Assembly (NCBI RefSeq): GCF_000231445.1
Contig: NZ_AGFR01000009.1
Span: forward strand, 124,001-188,000
Length of the DNA: 64,000 nucleotides
Reading direction: 5' to 3'
Origin: Commensalibacter intestini A911
GTDB lineage: Bacteria > Pseudomonadota > Alphaproteobacteria > Acetobacterales > Acetobacteraceae
Shown in pieces: positions 1 to 10,718 of the stretch (position 1 is its first letter; every line of letters starts with the position of its first letter). Position numbers and translations under genes: made by a program. The notes below the pieces were generated by a model. The model was not told where the DNA came from. It saw only the letters and a program-made list of their open reading frames with translations, and ran no database searches.

Positions 1-240
1 AAAAAGACTATTTGCACAAGAAAGGCAATGTTTTTTTTACATTTTAACGCAGCTAATTCATCACATTTGCAAATCGGCAACTACTTTGCTTTATCTTAAA
101 TTATCATTATTTTTATTTCAAAACATTCTATCGTTTAATTATATATTAATCAAAACAATTTAACCAATTGACATAGAACCTTTTTAGTCCAAATAAATAG
201 TTTTTATTAAAACTAAAAAGGCAAATTTATCAAAACACCT

Positions 241-1023
241 CTATTGCGGAATATAATCGTATGCTGGACTTCCTGCTGGTGCTCCAAAAGGTGGTGTATT
301 TACTTGTAAAAGCTCTATCATATGATCTTCTGATTGACCAATAGAGCGAGCTTGCAATGCTTTACCCATGGCAGTCACACTTCCCATTCCTCTGACACAC
401 AATGCCGCTCCTGGTTGCAAAGAAAATCCTAACTTACTCACATCAGATGGACGTATATACACGACCGTACCATCCTTCATGACCACGCCCATCACTTGCC
501 CTTGCAAATTATATAAAAGTTGTCCTACTTTCCCTTGCACAAACAAATCTGGCCCTGTTACTGGAACTGGCGAGAAACCTGCCTCTGGACTATCCTCTTG
601 AAGGATTTTCCCTTGTGGATTTTCAACTAAAAAAGCTTGTAGCAAAGGTAAAAAGCGTGCTTTTAATCCACGAATAGTAATGTCTTGACCTGGATGAACC
701 ACTGTTTTTATTGCTTCACCGAACATGGTGGAGAAAATAACTTGAGTGCCATCTGTTAGCAATAACCCGCCCAGATTCCCGTAAGGTGTTGGCAAATATT
801 GTTTCACATTCCCTTTAACCACAGGCAAAACAGATAAATCCATAAAGCCTGCACTGCTGTTATTACTGGTTTCATGCGAAACGCTACGAACCGCTTCTTT
901 CTTTTGCGTTTTGGCATCAGCATTATGCACACCAGAAACAACCAAAGCCATTCCCATTACAAAACAAGAGGTGCCTTGTAACCATTTATTTTTCTTTATA
1001 CTAGAAAACATCTTCATCATCAT
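241..1023 (-). CDS. Secreted protein with two similar beta-rich repeats, function unknown
   Basis: I do not recognise the family. The N-terminus has a Lys-rich start and a hydrophobic stretch ending near the residues VHNADAKT, which fits a Sec signal peptide, so the protein is probably periplasmic. The mature part contains two similar segments of about 55 residues. Each has a Gly-rich start, a D-G-T-x-V strand (LLLTDGTQVIFS and VVMKDGTVVYIR) and then a P-G-x-x-hydrophobic-x-(I/V)-R-G turn. This looks like a tandem small beta-barrel. The longest open frame starts with TTG at 1041, but a cluster of ATG codons at 1023-1009 is a more likely start. It is a single gene divergent from the peptide transporter at 1154. 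Confidence 0.6.
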   Translation of the reverse strand: MMMKMFSSIKKNKWLQGTSCFVMGMALVVSGVHNADAKTQKKEAVRSVSHETSNNSSAGFMDLSVLPVVKGNVKQYLPTPYGNLGGLLLTDGTQVIFSTMFGEAIKTVVHPGQDITIRGLKARFLPLLQAFLVENPQGKILQEDSPEAGFSPVPVTGPDLFVQGKVGQLLYNLQGQVMGVVMKDGTVVYIRPSDVSKLGFSLQPGAALCVRGMGSVTAMGKALQARSIGQSEDHMIELLQVNTPPFGAPAGSPAYDYIPQ

Positions 1024-1153
1024 TAAATTAAAATACTTCAAAATATTATATCAATCATATATTAATCTATTCATACGATATAGCTACGAATATTTAAACA
1101 AAATTATATGATTACGTATAGTTTCATCTAAATTTATACTCTTTTTACACTCT

Positions 1154-2659
1154 ATGCAGGCATCAATTGTGACGACATCAACTTCATTAAAAAAGAAAAA
1201 TAGCGCTTTTTCTGTTGTCTTATTCATCGAGCTTTGGGAACGCTTTGGCTATTATGGCATGCAAAGCATTCTGGCATTATTCCTAAGCCAGCATATGAAA
1301 TTTAGTGATTATAATGCTAATCTTTTAATTGCAGCCTTTGGAACGATGACCTATGCTGCCCCTGCTCTTGGCGGATGGATTGGGGATAAAGTCCTTGGAA
1401 ATCAAAGGGCAATGTTATATGGCAGCATTATCTTGGCTTTGGGTTACTTACTTTTAGCCTCTGCGATGCATTATACAGGTGGCATCTATATCACAATGGC
1501 CATTATTAGTACTGGAAATGGTTTATTTAAACCTAATGCGGCAACACTTGTACGTCGTATTTATGAAGAAAACGATAGTCAGTTAGATATTGCATTTACC
1601 CTATATTACATGGCTGTAAATGTTGGCTCCACAATATCAATGCTATTATGTCCTTACTTAAAAGATAATTATGGATGGGATGCCGCTTTTATTGCCTGCT
1701 TTGTCGGATTACTTTTGGGGATCATTAATTACTTTATTACTCGAAAAAAACTGACCCCTTACGTTTCTCCAAAAGATCATTCTGCTATCTCTACGTCTAT
1801 TTTAAGCCTTATCTTTGTCGGAATCCTTTTGTGCAGCACACTGATCACTGTGATCTTAATGTTCCCAACCATTGCACAATGGTGTATTTCAGCAGCAATT
1901 ATCCTGATTTTATTTCTATGGATACAAATGTATCTTAAAATCGATCCTTCTTATCGTGCTGGCTTAAGAATCGTCTATCTATTAACGCTTGAAGGAATGC
2001 TATATTTTGTTTTTTATCAACAAATGTCCACATCTTTGACGTTTTTTGCTTTGCGCAATGTTGATCTATCATTTCCTATTGGTTCTTATCACCTATTTAA
2101 CTGGTCAGCCGGACAATTCCAAGCGTTGAACCCTATCTGGATTATGATCCTCAGCCCTTTACTCGCAAAACTATATGCAACGCTTGGCAATAAACAAAAA
2201 GATTTTTCTATTGCGACCAAGTTTGTCTCTGGATTTTTCTTTGTCGGCATTGGTTTTTTCATTTGGTGGATCACCTGCTTATATACCCACACACCTTATA
2301 TTTCTTCATGGATTATGGTAGCAGGCTATTTTTTCTTATCTTTAGGGGAACTACTAACCAGCGGTTTAGGCCTCGCAGTCATTGCTCGCTATGTACCTGC
2401 TTCAATGAATGGATTTATGACAGGCTCTTATTTTATGGCCTCTGGAATTTCTTTATATATAGGCGGGAAAATTGCAAATATTGCTGCGCCTCCAAATATG
2501 AACACACTCAGCGCCGACAAAACACTGATTATCTATCAAGGATTATTTTTCAATCTCTTTTGTTTAGCTGCAGTCGCTTTAGTTATTTTAATCTTGTTCT
2601 TACCCCTTCTGCATAAATGGGACAAAAAATACAAACAAGATATGCTGACGGTAAAATAA
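1154..2659 (+). CDS. POT-family proton-dependent oligopeptide transporter (Dtp/YdgR type)
   Basis: A 501-residue polytopic inner-membrane protein of the proton-coupled peptide transporter family (POT/PTR), importing di- and tripeptides with protons. The N-terminus carries the family's ExxERF-type motif (ELWERFGYYGMQSIL, about residues 27-41), followed by the G-G-W-x-G-D loop after the second helix (GGWIGDKVLGNQ). The length matches DtpA/DtpB. About 14 hydrophobic segments can be read. No clear Shine-Dalgarno lies before the ATG, and a GTG a few codons downstream is a possible alternative. The gene is monocistronic and ends in a hairpin shared with the convergent MATE gene. Which peptides it prefers cannot be told from the sequence. 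Confidence 0.9.
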   Translation: MQASIVTTSTSLKKKNSAFSVVLFIELWERFGYYGMQSILALFLSQHMKFSDYNANLLIAAFGTMTYAAPALGGWIGDKVLGNQRAMLYGSIILALGYLLLASAMHYTGGIYITMAIISTGNGLFKPNAATLVRRIYEENDSQLDIAFTLYYMAVNVGSTISMLLCPYLKDNYGWDAAFIACFVGLLLGIINYFITRKKLTPYVSPKDHSAISTSILSLIFVGILLCSTLITVILMFPTIAQWCISAAIILILFLWIQMYLKIDPSYRAGLRIVYLLTLEGMLYFVFYQQMSTSLTFFALRNVDLSFPIGSYHLFNWSAGQFQALNPIWIMILSPLLAKLYATLGNKQKDFSIATKFVSGFFFVGIGFFIWWITCLYTHTPYISSWIMVAGYFFLSLGELLTSGLGLAVIARYVPASMNGFMTGSYFMASGISLYIGGKIANIAAPPNMNTLSADKTLIIYQGLFFNLFCLAAVALVILILFLPLLHKWDKKYKQDMLTVK

Positions 2660-2664
2660 CAGCC

Positions 2665-2701
2665 AAATGGAAAAAGTAAGTTTAAGCGACTTTTTCCATT
2701 T
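2665..2701. terminator. Bidirectional terminator hairpin between POT and MATE genes
   Basis: A perfect 13-bp stem (AAATGGAAAAAGT paired with ACTTTTTCCATTT) has an 11-nt loop and A/T-rich arms that supply U-tracts in both directions. It lies just after the POT stop codon and overlaps the last codons of the convergent MATE gene. Confidence 0.8.
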
Positions 2702-4037
2702 GAATATTTTTCATCACAACAAACGTACAAATAACAGCCATAATCCCAAACGGGACAACCCCCATTGCTTGCCCAACTAAGACCCCTTGTGGTCCATAAG
2801 AAGCACCCACGTAAACAAAAGGAATCGTTCCTAACGTTGCACGCCCCCAATTAAAAAGCGTAGAAAGTAGCGGATATCCTAAATTGTTAAATGCGGTATT
2901 AGAAACAAACAACATTCCCAAAAATAAATTATTAATGATCACCCAATGACAAAATAAATGCATCAGAGCTGCACCATCTGCTTTAAGTGCGAACATTTTT
3001 ATAAATAAATCTTCACCAATAAAAAATACAAACCACGCACAAAATACACATAAACAAACGAGCTTTAAAGAAACAACCATAGTTTCTTGCATACGCTCTC
3101 TTAACCCTGCGCCAAAATTTTGTGAGATAATAGGCCCGACAGACCCCGTTAATGCAAATACAAAAGCAAAAGCAACAGGGATCAAACGATCAATAGCCGT
3201 TTGACCGGCAATCGCATCACTACTAAATCGAGACATTGTATGAATCACAAACAATCCCCCGACAGGAGTCGCTAAATTTGTTAAAATTGCCGGAAATGAA
3301 ATCTTAAACACTTCCAAAGAATCAGACCAAATATATTTCCATTCAGGCTTTTGCAGCAACTCATATCGTCTTAAGCTATAAAATCCTAACAAAGCCACCG
3401 CTAATCGGGAACAAACCGTGCTGATGGCAGCGCCTTCTAGCCCTAAATGAAACACTAAAATAAATAATGGATCCAACGTGCCTGCTACTAATGCACCAAT
3501 AACGGTCACATTCATAGAACGTTTGGCATCTCCCATAGCTCTTAACAAGCCAGATAAAACCATTCCTAGGCCAATAAGAAATAATAGAGGGGAAACAATA
3601 ACAACAAAATGGCTAGCTTGTTGTAAAACAACACCTCTAGCACCTAGAAGATATAAGATTTCACGATTATAAGCAGCAATACATAATCCCAAAACAATCA
3701 TGATTGCCGTCATTACAACAATAAAAGAGGTCACGATCCTTTTTGCACGTTCATATTGATGTGCCCCCACTAAACGCGCGGCAATAACCGTGGCACCAAT
3801 GGACATGCCAATACAAATAGAAATTTGTAAGAACCCAATCGCATTCGCAAATCCGATCGCTGCTGTAAAACGAGAATCCCCTAATCTAGAAATATAAAAA
3901 AGATTTAAAAAATCGACAAGGAATACAGCCATTAATCCCACTGTACCCGTTCCAGCCATCACAACCACATGCCGCATGATTGAGCCTTCACAAAAACGCG
4001 GTTTATGCAAGGACTTTGTATCAGCGGACATCTTCAT
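2682..4037 (-). CDS. MATE-family multidrug/cation exporter
   Basis: Polytopic inner-membrane protein of about 450 residues with two MATE repeats of six helices each. It would export drugs or metabolites in exchange for Na+ or H+. The first helix region reads VAGTGTVGLMAVFLVDFLNLF, and the second half has the matching SFPAILTNLATPVGGLF segment with a following IAGQTAIDRL, typical of the family. The longest frame begins with TTG at 4046. ATG codons at 4037 and 4031 are more plausible starts, and I use 4037. The substrate is not predictable. It is separated from the SDR gene by about 60 bp and may be read with the SDR and amidase genes upstream. Confidence 0.87.
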   Translation of the reverse strand: MKMSADTKSLHKPRFCEGSIMRHVVVMAGTGTVGLMAVFLVDFLNLFYISRLGDSRFTAAIGFANAIGFLQISICIGMSIGATVIAARLVGAHQYERAKRIVTSFIVVMTAIMIVLGLCIAAYNREILYLLGARGVVLQQASHFVVIVSPLLFLIGLGMVLSGLLRAMGDAKRSMNVTVIGALVAGTLDPLFILVFHLGLEGAAISTVCSRLAVALLGFYSLRRYELLQKPEWKYIWSDSLEVFKISFPAILTNLATPVGGLFVIHTMSRFSSDAIAGQTAIDRLIPVAFAFVFALTGSVGPIISQNFGAGLRERMQETMVVSLKLVCLCVFCAWFVFFIGEDLFIKMFALKADGAALMHLFCHWVIINNLFLGMLFVSNTAFNNLGYPLLSTLFNWGRATLGTIPFVYVGASYGPQGVLVGQAMGVVPFGIMAVICTFVVMKNIQMEKVA

Positions 4038-4097
4038 CGTTATCAAACAACCTTATTTAATAAAATAAATAATAAATCGATCCGACTGTATCAGCTT

Positions 4098-4907
4098 TTA
4101 TAATTTTTTATGATCTTTTTTTTCTAAATAAGGCAAATAAAACCGCTCTAACAAAGTCGCTGGTAGCAAATCAATCACTCTCGCCAAAACCACCATCCAG
4201 ACAGGAAATATAATTCTTCGTTTCTTATCCAACACCCCTTGCACAATCAGCTTAGCTGCCGTCTCAGCATCCATTAATCCTGGCATTTTAAATTGATGTT
4301 TAGCTGTCATTGGCGTTCGAATAAAACCACAACAAACGCTGGATAAAGAAATTCCCAGTTTTTGCAAAGAACCACCGCTTGATACCACAAACCGATCAAC
4401 CGCAGCTTTCGATGCACAATAAGAAGGCGCCCATGCAGAATTCACAAAACCTGCCACAGAAGCAATCGCAGCAATTCTTCCTCGCAGATGTTCTTCATTA
4501 ACCTCTTGCTGACGCATGACTTCAATGGCTGGCAAAACCGTATTTAAAACGCCATCAATATTCGTGCTCATAATTTGACGAACCTTTTCAGAAGATTCAG
4601 GAAGCGTATGTCGAGATTTTGTATCTGCTGTACCAATAGAAACCCCAGCACAAGCAAGAACAAAGTCTAACTGTCCTACAGAATGAATCCACTCCTCCAT
4701 TCCATGCTGATCACAAACATCTAAACACTTAATTTCTACAATAGCACCTCGACGTTGACATTCTTCTGCAACCTCTTGTAGGGCTTGTTGATTACGCCCT
4801 CCTAGAAATAAGCGCACTCCAGAATATGCCAAATATAAAGCAACAGCACGCCCAACCCCAGACGAAGCCCCTGTAATCAAAATTGAATTTAATCGTTTAT
4901 CGCGCAT
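4098..4907 (-). CDS. Short-chain dehydrogenase/reductase (SDR), classical type
   Basis: Cytosolic NAD(P)-dependent oxidoreductase with a Rossmann fold. The cofactor motif TGASSGVGRA is near the N-terminus, followed by a CAGVS stretch, the catalytic Ser in IASVAGF and the Y-x-x-x-K pair in YCASKAA. The hydrophobic C-terminus (WMVVLARVIDLLPATLL) resembles membrane-associated SDRs of the DltE/YqjQ group. The longest frame starts at 4976 inside the upstream amidase gene. The ATG at 4907, preceded by GAAGAAG and lying 22 bp after that gene's stop, gives the proper SDR N-terminus (MRDKRLNS). It is probably cotranscribed with the amidase. The substrate is unknown. Confidence 0.85.
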   Translation of the reverse strand: MRDKRLNSILITGASSGVGRAVALYLAYSGVRLFLGGRNQQALQEVAEECQRRGAIVEIKCLDVCDQHGMEEWIHSVGQLDFVLACAGVSIGTADTKSRHTLPESSEKVRQIMSTNIDGVLNTVLPAIEVMRQQEVNEEHLRGRIAAIASVAGFVNSAWAPSYCASKAAVDRFVVSSGGSLQKLGISLSSVCCGFIRTPMTAKHQFKMPGLMDAETAAKLIVQGVLDKKRRIIFPVWMVVLARVIDLLPATLLERFYLPYLEKKDHKKL

Positions 4908-4929
4908 AGAAACTTCTTCTGTAAAAATA

Positions 4930-5922
4930 CTAAACCAATTGTTGAATATAAAACTGATTGTCTTTCTCGAAATCACTCAATTTATATTGCGTATAATTTA
5001 AATCTCGATAAGTTCGAACAAATAAATATCCTCTGTCCAAATCTGAAAGACTTGTCCACTCTGTATATTCAGACTTTCTTTGCTCCCCCACCGTCATATT
5101 CTTAGGGCGATCAAATTTATTCATAATATGAGAAAGCTCTATAAGAGCCACATCGGCCGTTTCTGCCTTTAAAGCAAAAGAAGTATAAAAAACTGCCCGC
5201 ACAAAACGCCCTACTGAAGTATCATCTGACGGTAACGTCGCCATTGCATTTCCAAGGTCTGGAGCTTGCAAAGATAAACCTCCCAACTCCGTTGATACGG
5301 ATTTATCTTGATTGGTAAGCATTGTATAATTATGCATATTTGTTAAATGCCACGAAAATTCTGGCCCATTTGTTAAAACACCCGTGGGATTATCATAAAT
5401 ACACAATTTTCCTTTGGTATATTCCACCACAATGCACTGCCCCTTTTTATCATAAAAAATAAAATGGAGTGGGGAACGACTATTTTCTAGCAAAGGTAAA
5501 GTAGGAGACCACATCGGTTGTGTTAATAATGCTTGTTTGACTTCATCCACAGATTGAAAGCGTGCCAATGCCCAATTTCCGATTTTAATCAATGGCAAAG
5601 CTTGTGCATATTCTTCTTGCTTTAACGCCACAGTTTCTGAAATGTCATACATATTAGCAGAAAAAGAAAGACCTGCGTTATTCATCCCCTCAATTACAGA
5701 TCGATCATCCAATGAGAATGCGGGCATCGTAATACATAAAATATTATATTTTGCTGTATATTTCAGTCCAGGCTGACCATCTAGGGTTAGATTTTCAAAT
5801 ATAAATCCTGTTGGATAATAAGTAAGATAAGACGGATAATCCGTTAAAAACTCCAAAGTCCTGCCATGATAAACACGCTGATATGCATCTTGAATCCTTA
5901 ACGATGTGCAAGCAAACATCAT
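4930..5922 (-). CDS. Choloylglycine hydrolase/penicillin V acylase-family linear amide hydrolase
   Basis: An Ntn-hydrolase that cleaves linear amide bonds; known members act on bile salts, penicillin V or N-acyl homoserine lactones. With the ATG at 5922 (good SD GAAGGAAAAAGAGG; the longer frame uses TTG at 5940), the nucleophile is Cys5, set behind a four-residue propeptide. Arg21 in GRTLE lies 16 residues on, as in the family. The position usually Asp is Glu24. The Asn motifs (GMNNAGLSFSAN and GVLTNGPEFSWHLTNM) and the late Arg (SVGRFVRAVF) are present, so the active site looks complete. No signal peptide is seen. It probably forms an operon with the SDR gene. Bile-salt specificity cannot be assumed for this organism. 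Confidence 0.85.
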   Translation of the reverse strand: MMFACTSLRIQDAYQRVYHGRTLEFLTDYPSYLTYYPTGFIFENLTLDGQPGLKYTAKYNILCITMPAFSLDDRSVIEGMNNAGLSFSANMYDISETVALKQEEYAQALPLIKIGNWALARFQSVDEVKQALLTQPMWSPTLPLLENSRSPLHFIFYDKKGQCIVVEYTKGKLCIYDNPTGVLTNGPEFSWHLTNMHNYTMLTNQDKSVSTELGGLSLQAPDLGNAMATLPSDDTSVGRFVRAVFYTSFALKAETADVALIELSHIMNKFDRPKNMTVGEQRKSEYTEWTSLSDLDRGYLFVRTYRDLNYTQYKLSDFEKDNQFYIQQLV

Positions 5923-6079
5923 CCTCTTTTTCCTTCTCAACTCTGTACAATGATCACAAATGCTTTATTACAAAGATAATGTAACCAAATAGCATCCTTG
6001 TGATTTGCTGCAAAATTTAAAACTCCATACCTTAAAGGTAACCTTTTAAAAATATTTTTCAAATTAAAGAGCCCTTCAT

Positions 6080-7276
6080 ATGAATAAATGGTCTAGAAAT
6101 CAAATTTGTACCGTTTTCGCAGCTGTTAGCAGTTGGGGGCTTGATGCCTTTGATTTCTTTCTGCTCATCTTTGTTATTGATGATATCGCCCGTAGCTTTT
6201 CAGTTTCCAATAAAGAGGTCGCACTCGCAATCTTTTTAACCTTAGCTTGCCGTCCTATTGGTGCTATCTTTATTGGAAAAATGGCCGAAAAATATGGTCG
6301 AAAACCTGTGTTAATGGCCAACGTTGCTACTTTTTCTATCTTAAGCGGTTTATCTGCTTTTGCACCAACATTATTCATATTCCTTGCGATCCGATGCGCT
6401 TACGGCGTAGCAATGGGTGGAATATGGGGGGTTGCCTCTGCGCTTGCCTTTGAGACCATCCCTCCTAAAACAAAAGGATTTATTTCTGGATTATTCCAAG
6501 CAGGATACCCTCTAGGATATCTCAGCGCATCCGTCATCTATGGATTATTTTTTGATTATATCAGATGGCAAGATTTATTCCTCATCGGGACACTTCCTAT
6601 TTTCTTAGTTGCTTTTATTTATTTCTTTGTTGAAGAATCCTCTGTATGGCAAGAAGCTAAAAATGAAAAAAAAGAAAATCTTCCTATCATCCCTGTCATC
6701 ATTAAAAATTGGCCTGTCTGTATCTATGCCATTATTTTAATGACATGCTTTAACTTTTTCAGTCACGGCACTCAAGATGTCTATCCATTGTTCTTAAAAG
6801 ATCAACATCACTTCACAACGCATACAGTCAGCATTATTGCTATCCTTTATAATATTGCCTCTATCATTGGAGGAGTTTCCTTTGGAACATTATCTCAAAA
6901 AATTGGACGTCCTCAAGCCATGACCTTAGCAGCCTTCTTTGCTTTATGTGCTGTCCCTTTATGGGCGTTTTCAAGCAGCGTTGTCCTCATAGGGCTTGGC
7001 GCATTTATTATGCAACTAATGGTGCAAGGCGCATGGGGAATTATTCCAATTTATCTCACCGAATTAATGCCAAAACATACAAGAGCTGTCTTACCTGGGG
7101 TTGCTTATCAACTTGGGAATTTATTAGCCTCTATTAACCTCCCCTTACAAATCTATATCGCAGAATCTTATCATGGAGATTACAGCATTTCTCTTGCTTC
7201 AGTTGCCTCTATAACTGCAATTTGTATTATGCTTTTAATGGTTTTTAATATAAAAAAGACTTCATCAACCATATAA
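6080..7276 (+). CDS. MFS transporter, sialate:H+ symporter (SHS)/lactate-permease type
   Basis: A 398-residue, 12-helix major facilitator protein. The N-terminus (WGLDAFDFFLLIFVIDDIA) and the loop motif with KMAEKYGRKPVLM are typical of the SHS family, which includes NanT and the JEN1 lactate permeases. Uptake of a small carboxylate (lactate, pyruvate) with protons is the best guess. The start is supported by AAAGAG eight bases before the ATG. It lies 20 bp upstream of the formaldehyde dehydrogenase gene in the same direction, so the two are likely cotranscribed, and it is divergent from the amidase operon. Sialate transport is less likely because no sialic-acid genes are near. Confidence 0.8.
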   Translation: MNKWSRNQICTVFAAVSSWGLDAFDFFLLIFVIDDIARSFSVSNKEVALAIFLTLACRPIGAIFIGKMAEKYGRKPVLMANVATFSILSGLSAFAPTLFIFLAIRCAYGVAMGGIWGVASALAFETIPPKTKGFISGLFQAGYPLGYLSASVIYGLFFDYIRWQDLFLIGTLPIFLVAFIYFFVEESSVWQEAKNEKKENLPIIPVIIKNWPVCIYAIILMTCFNFFSHGTQDVYPLFLKDQHHFTTHTVSIIAILYNIASIIGGVSFGTLSQKIGRPQAMTLAAFFALCAVPLWAFSSSVVLIGLGAFIMQLMVQGAWGIIPIYLTELMPKHTRAVLPGVAYQLGNLLASINLPLQIYIAESYHGDYSISLASVASITAICIMLLMVFNIKKTSSTI

Positions 7277-7293
7277 AAATAAAAGGTTTTTAA

Positions 7294-8415
<1,122 letters not shown>

Positions 8416-8426
8416 TATATGTTGTA

Positions 8427-8451
8427 TCCTCTAGTTTAACCGACTAGAGGA
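8427..8451. terminator. Hairpin after frmA
   Basis: A perfect 9-bp stem (TCCTCTAGT / ACTAGAGGA) with a seven-base loop lies just after the frmA stop codon. The following sequence is only moderately T-rich (AGCAATTCTT), so it is a probable but not classical terminator ahead of gmk. Confidence 0.5.
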
Positions 8452-8562
8452 GCAATTCTTATAATATACTATCTATGTTATTTATCCTTAACCTTCCTTA
8501 TTTATGAAATAAACAATTTCTGATATAAACAACCATCAAAGGATGCTTCGTGGAGGAAATTT

Positions 8563-9213
8563 ATGTCTGAGCTACAATCTAAACCTACAGAACCCGCTAA
8601 AAGAAGAGGGATTTGCTTTGTGCTTTCTGCCCCGTCGGGGGCTGGTAAATCAACCATCGCCAATGCGCTTAGAGCCTCTCAAAAAAATTTATCTCACTCC
8701 ATATCAGTAACGACACGCCCTCCTCGCCCTGGTGAATCCGATGGTGTTCATTATCACTTTATCACTCAAGAACAATTCGAGGAACAGGCTAAGAATGGAG
8801 ACCTATTGGAATGGGCAACAGTCTTTGGAAAAAGCTATGGAACTCCTAAAGCCCCTGTTGAACAACAATTAGCCGAAGGTAAAGACCTTATTTTTGATAT
8901 TGATTGGCAAGGGCAACAACAAATCAAAGCAGCTTTGCCAAATGATGTTGTGAGTATTTTCATTCTCCCTCCTTCGTTAGAAGAGCTACAACAACGTCTC
9001 ATTAATAGAGCTTCTGATCATCCAAATGAAATTAATAAACGTATGGATGCTGCTTTAAACGAAATTTCACATTGGAAAGAATTTGACTACGTTATTATTA
9101 ACAATAAACTAGACCTTGCTATTCATGAAGCCGAAAGCATTCTTTCTTGTGAACGCCTAAAAACCAAGCGCCAAATTTTCCTTAAATCCTTTACAGATAG
9201 CTTTTCCCGTTAA
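8563..9213 (+). CDS. gmk: Guanylate kinase
   Basis: Phosphorylates GMP to GDP with ATP, an essential step of purine nucleotide synthesis in the cytosol. The P-loop SAPSGAGKSTI is near residue 22, and the GMP-binding region SVTTRPPRPGE..GVHYHFI and the DIDWQGQQQIK stretch follow, all typical. The length of 216 residues is normal. A strong GGAGG site lies just before the ATG. It is followed by hldE 27 bp downstream and may be cotranscribed with it. Confidence 0.96.
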   Translation: MSELQSKPTEPAKRRGICFVLSAPSGAGKSTIANALRASQKNLSHSISVTTRPPRPGESDGVHYHFITQEQFEEQAKNGDLLEWATVFGKSYGTPKAPVEQQLAEGKDLIFDIDWQGQQQIKAALPNDVVSIFILPPSLEELQQRLINRASDHPNEINKRMDAALNEISHWKEFDYVIINNKLDLAIHEAESILSCERLKTKRQIFLKSFTDSFSR

Positions 9214-9240
9214 TTCCAACCCAAAAAGAGACTGATAGAA

Positions 9241-10686
9241 ATGGATTTTTCTAAAATTACCATTTTATGCATTGGTGATGTCATGCTGGATCGTTTTATT
9301 TATGGCAATGTCCAGCGCATATCCCCCGAAGCCCCCGTTCCTGTTTTGCAATTAAATGATAAAAAAGAAATGCTCGGTGGAGCAGGAAACGTCACGAATA
9401 ATATCTTATCTCTTGGGGGGAAAGCAATCTTAATTGGGTTAATTGGTCAAGATGGATATGCAGATGGCCTTAAAAACTTAGCTCAACAAAAAAATATTAC
9501 AGATCGTTATTTAGTTCGATCTTCACACCGTCCAACAATTTGTAAATCTCGTTTTATTGCTGCCAATCAACAGGTTATTCGTGCTGATGAAGAAAGTTTA
9601 GCCCCACTTCATCATGACGAAATTTCGCAACTACTACAATCGATTGATTTAGCAATCGATAAAGTCAATGCCATCGTCATTTCTGATTATGGAAAAGGGG
9701 TGTGTCATCCCATCGTAATCAAGCATACAATGCAACAGGCAAAACTCCATAATATTCCTGTTTTTGTTGACCCAAAATCCTCTGATTTCTCTTTGTATCA
9801 ATATGCAACTTGCGTCACACCAAACACCAAAGAAGCCAGTGCTGCTGTTCAACATACTTTGGAAAATGATCACGATTTTGAACAAGCAGGTGAAACCTTA
9901 TTAAATGCTACCCAAGGTCAAGCGATTTTAATCACACGCTCTGAAAAAGGAATGACCCTTGTTGAAAGAGGAAAGCCTGTAACAACCATTCCTTCTCGTG
10001 CCAGAGAAGTATTCGATGTTTCTGGTGCTGGAGATACGGTTATTGCAACCTTAGCATTAGCATATGCTGCGGGATACTCTTTATCTGAAGCAATGCATAT
10101 TGCCAATGCAGCAGCTGGCGTTGTTGTTGCCAAAGCGGGGACTTCTACAACAAGCATTGCAGAAGTCTTAAACGAATTAAAAGCGCAAGACCCACGTAGT
10201 TTTTCCGAAACGATTTCACCAACATTGCTGCATCCAGAACAATTATTAGAGCAAGTCAAACAGTGGAAACGACAAAAACTCACCGTTGGTTTTACAAATG
10301 GATGTTTCGATATTATCCATCCAGGACATGTCATGTTACTGAAACAGGCACGTGAAAAATGTGATCGCCTAATTGTTGCTCTCAATACAGATCGCAGCAT
10401 CAAAGCCTTAAAAGGTGAACAAAGACCCATTAATAATCTACAAAGCAGATCTCAAGTCATGGCGGCTTTGCGATATGTTGATGCTGTCGTTGCGTTTGAT
10501 GAGGATACTCCTTTTAATCTCATTAATCTTTTTAAACCTGATATTCTCGTCAAAGGTGCTGATTATCAAAATAAAGAAGTCATAGGGCGAGATATTGTTG
10601 AGATCAATGGCGGAAAAGTTATCTTAGCGAACTTACAAGAAGGCTTTTCTACAACCAATATTATTGATAAGATCTCGAATTCTTAA
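9241..10686 (+). CDS. hldE: Bifunctional heptose-7-phosphate kinase / heptose-1-phosphate adenylyltransferase
   Basis: Makes ADP-heptose precursors for the lipopolysaccharide inner core. The N-terminal half is a PfkB-type kinase (GGAGNVTNNI near the start, and the SGAGDT catalytic motif at about residues 261-266). The C-terminal part is a nucleotidyltransferase with GFTNGCFDIIHPGH, the HPGH motif near residue 360. The length of 481 residues equals that of the usual fused enzyme. The next gene, an AGE-family epimerase, follows closely and may act on a related sugar. None of the other heptose genes (gmhA, gmhB, hldD) is in the window. Confidence 0.95.
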   Translation: MDFSKITILCIGDVMLDRFIYGNVQRISPEAPVPVLQLNDKKEMLGGAGNVTNNILSLGGKAILIGLIGQDGYADGLKNLAQQKNITDRYLVRSSHRPTICKSRFIAANQQVIRADEESLAPLHHDEISQLLQSIDLAIDKVNAIVISDYGKGVCHPIVIKHTMQQAKLHNIPVFVDPKSSDFSLYQYATCVTPNTKEASAAVQHTLENDHDFEQAGETLLNATQGQAILITRSEKGMTLVERGKPVTTIPSRAREVFDVSGAGDTVIATLALAYAAGYSLSEAMHIANAAAGVVVAKAGTSTTSIAEVLNELKAQDPRSFSETISPTLLHPEQLLEQVKQWKRQKLTVGFTNGCFDIIHPGHVMLLKQAREKCDRLIVALNTDRSIKALKGEQRPINNLQSRSQVMAALRYVDAVVAFDEDTPFNLINLFKPDILVKGADYQNKEVIGRDIVEINGGKVILANLQEGFSTTNIIDKISNS

Positions 10687-10718
10687 GGTTTTTGGCATTT
10701 ATACATCATGGAAAAAAA

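Noticed and set aside
179-221. Inverted repeat CCTTTTTAGT / ACTAAAAAGG downstream of the first secreted protein gene
   Set aside because: The arms are AT-rich, the loop is over 20 bases and no U-tract follows in the direction of the gene, so a terminator cannot be claimed.
2263-2616. Open frame of 117 codons on the plus strand
   Set aside because: It is a shifted reading of the conserved peptide transporter gene.
9918-10430. Open frame of 170 codons on the minus strand
   Set aside because: It lies wholly antisense inside hldE, has no ribosome site and its peptide shows no recognisable pattern.
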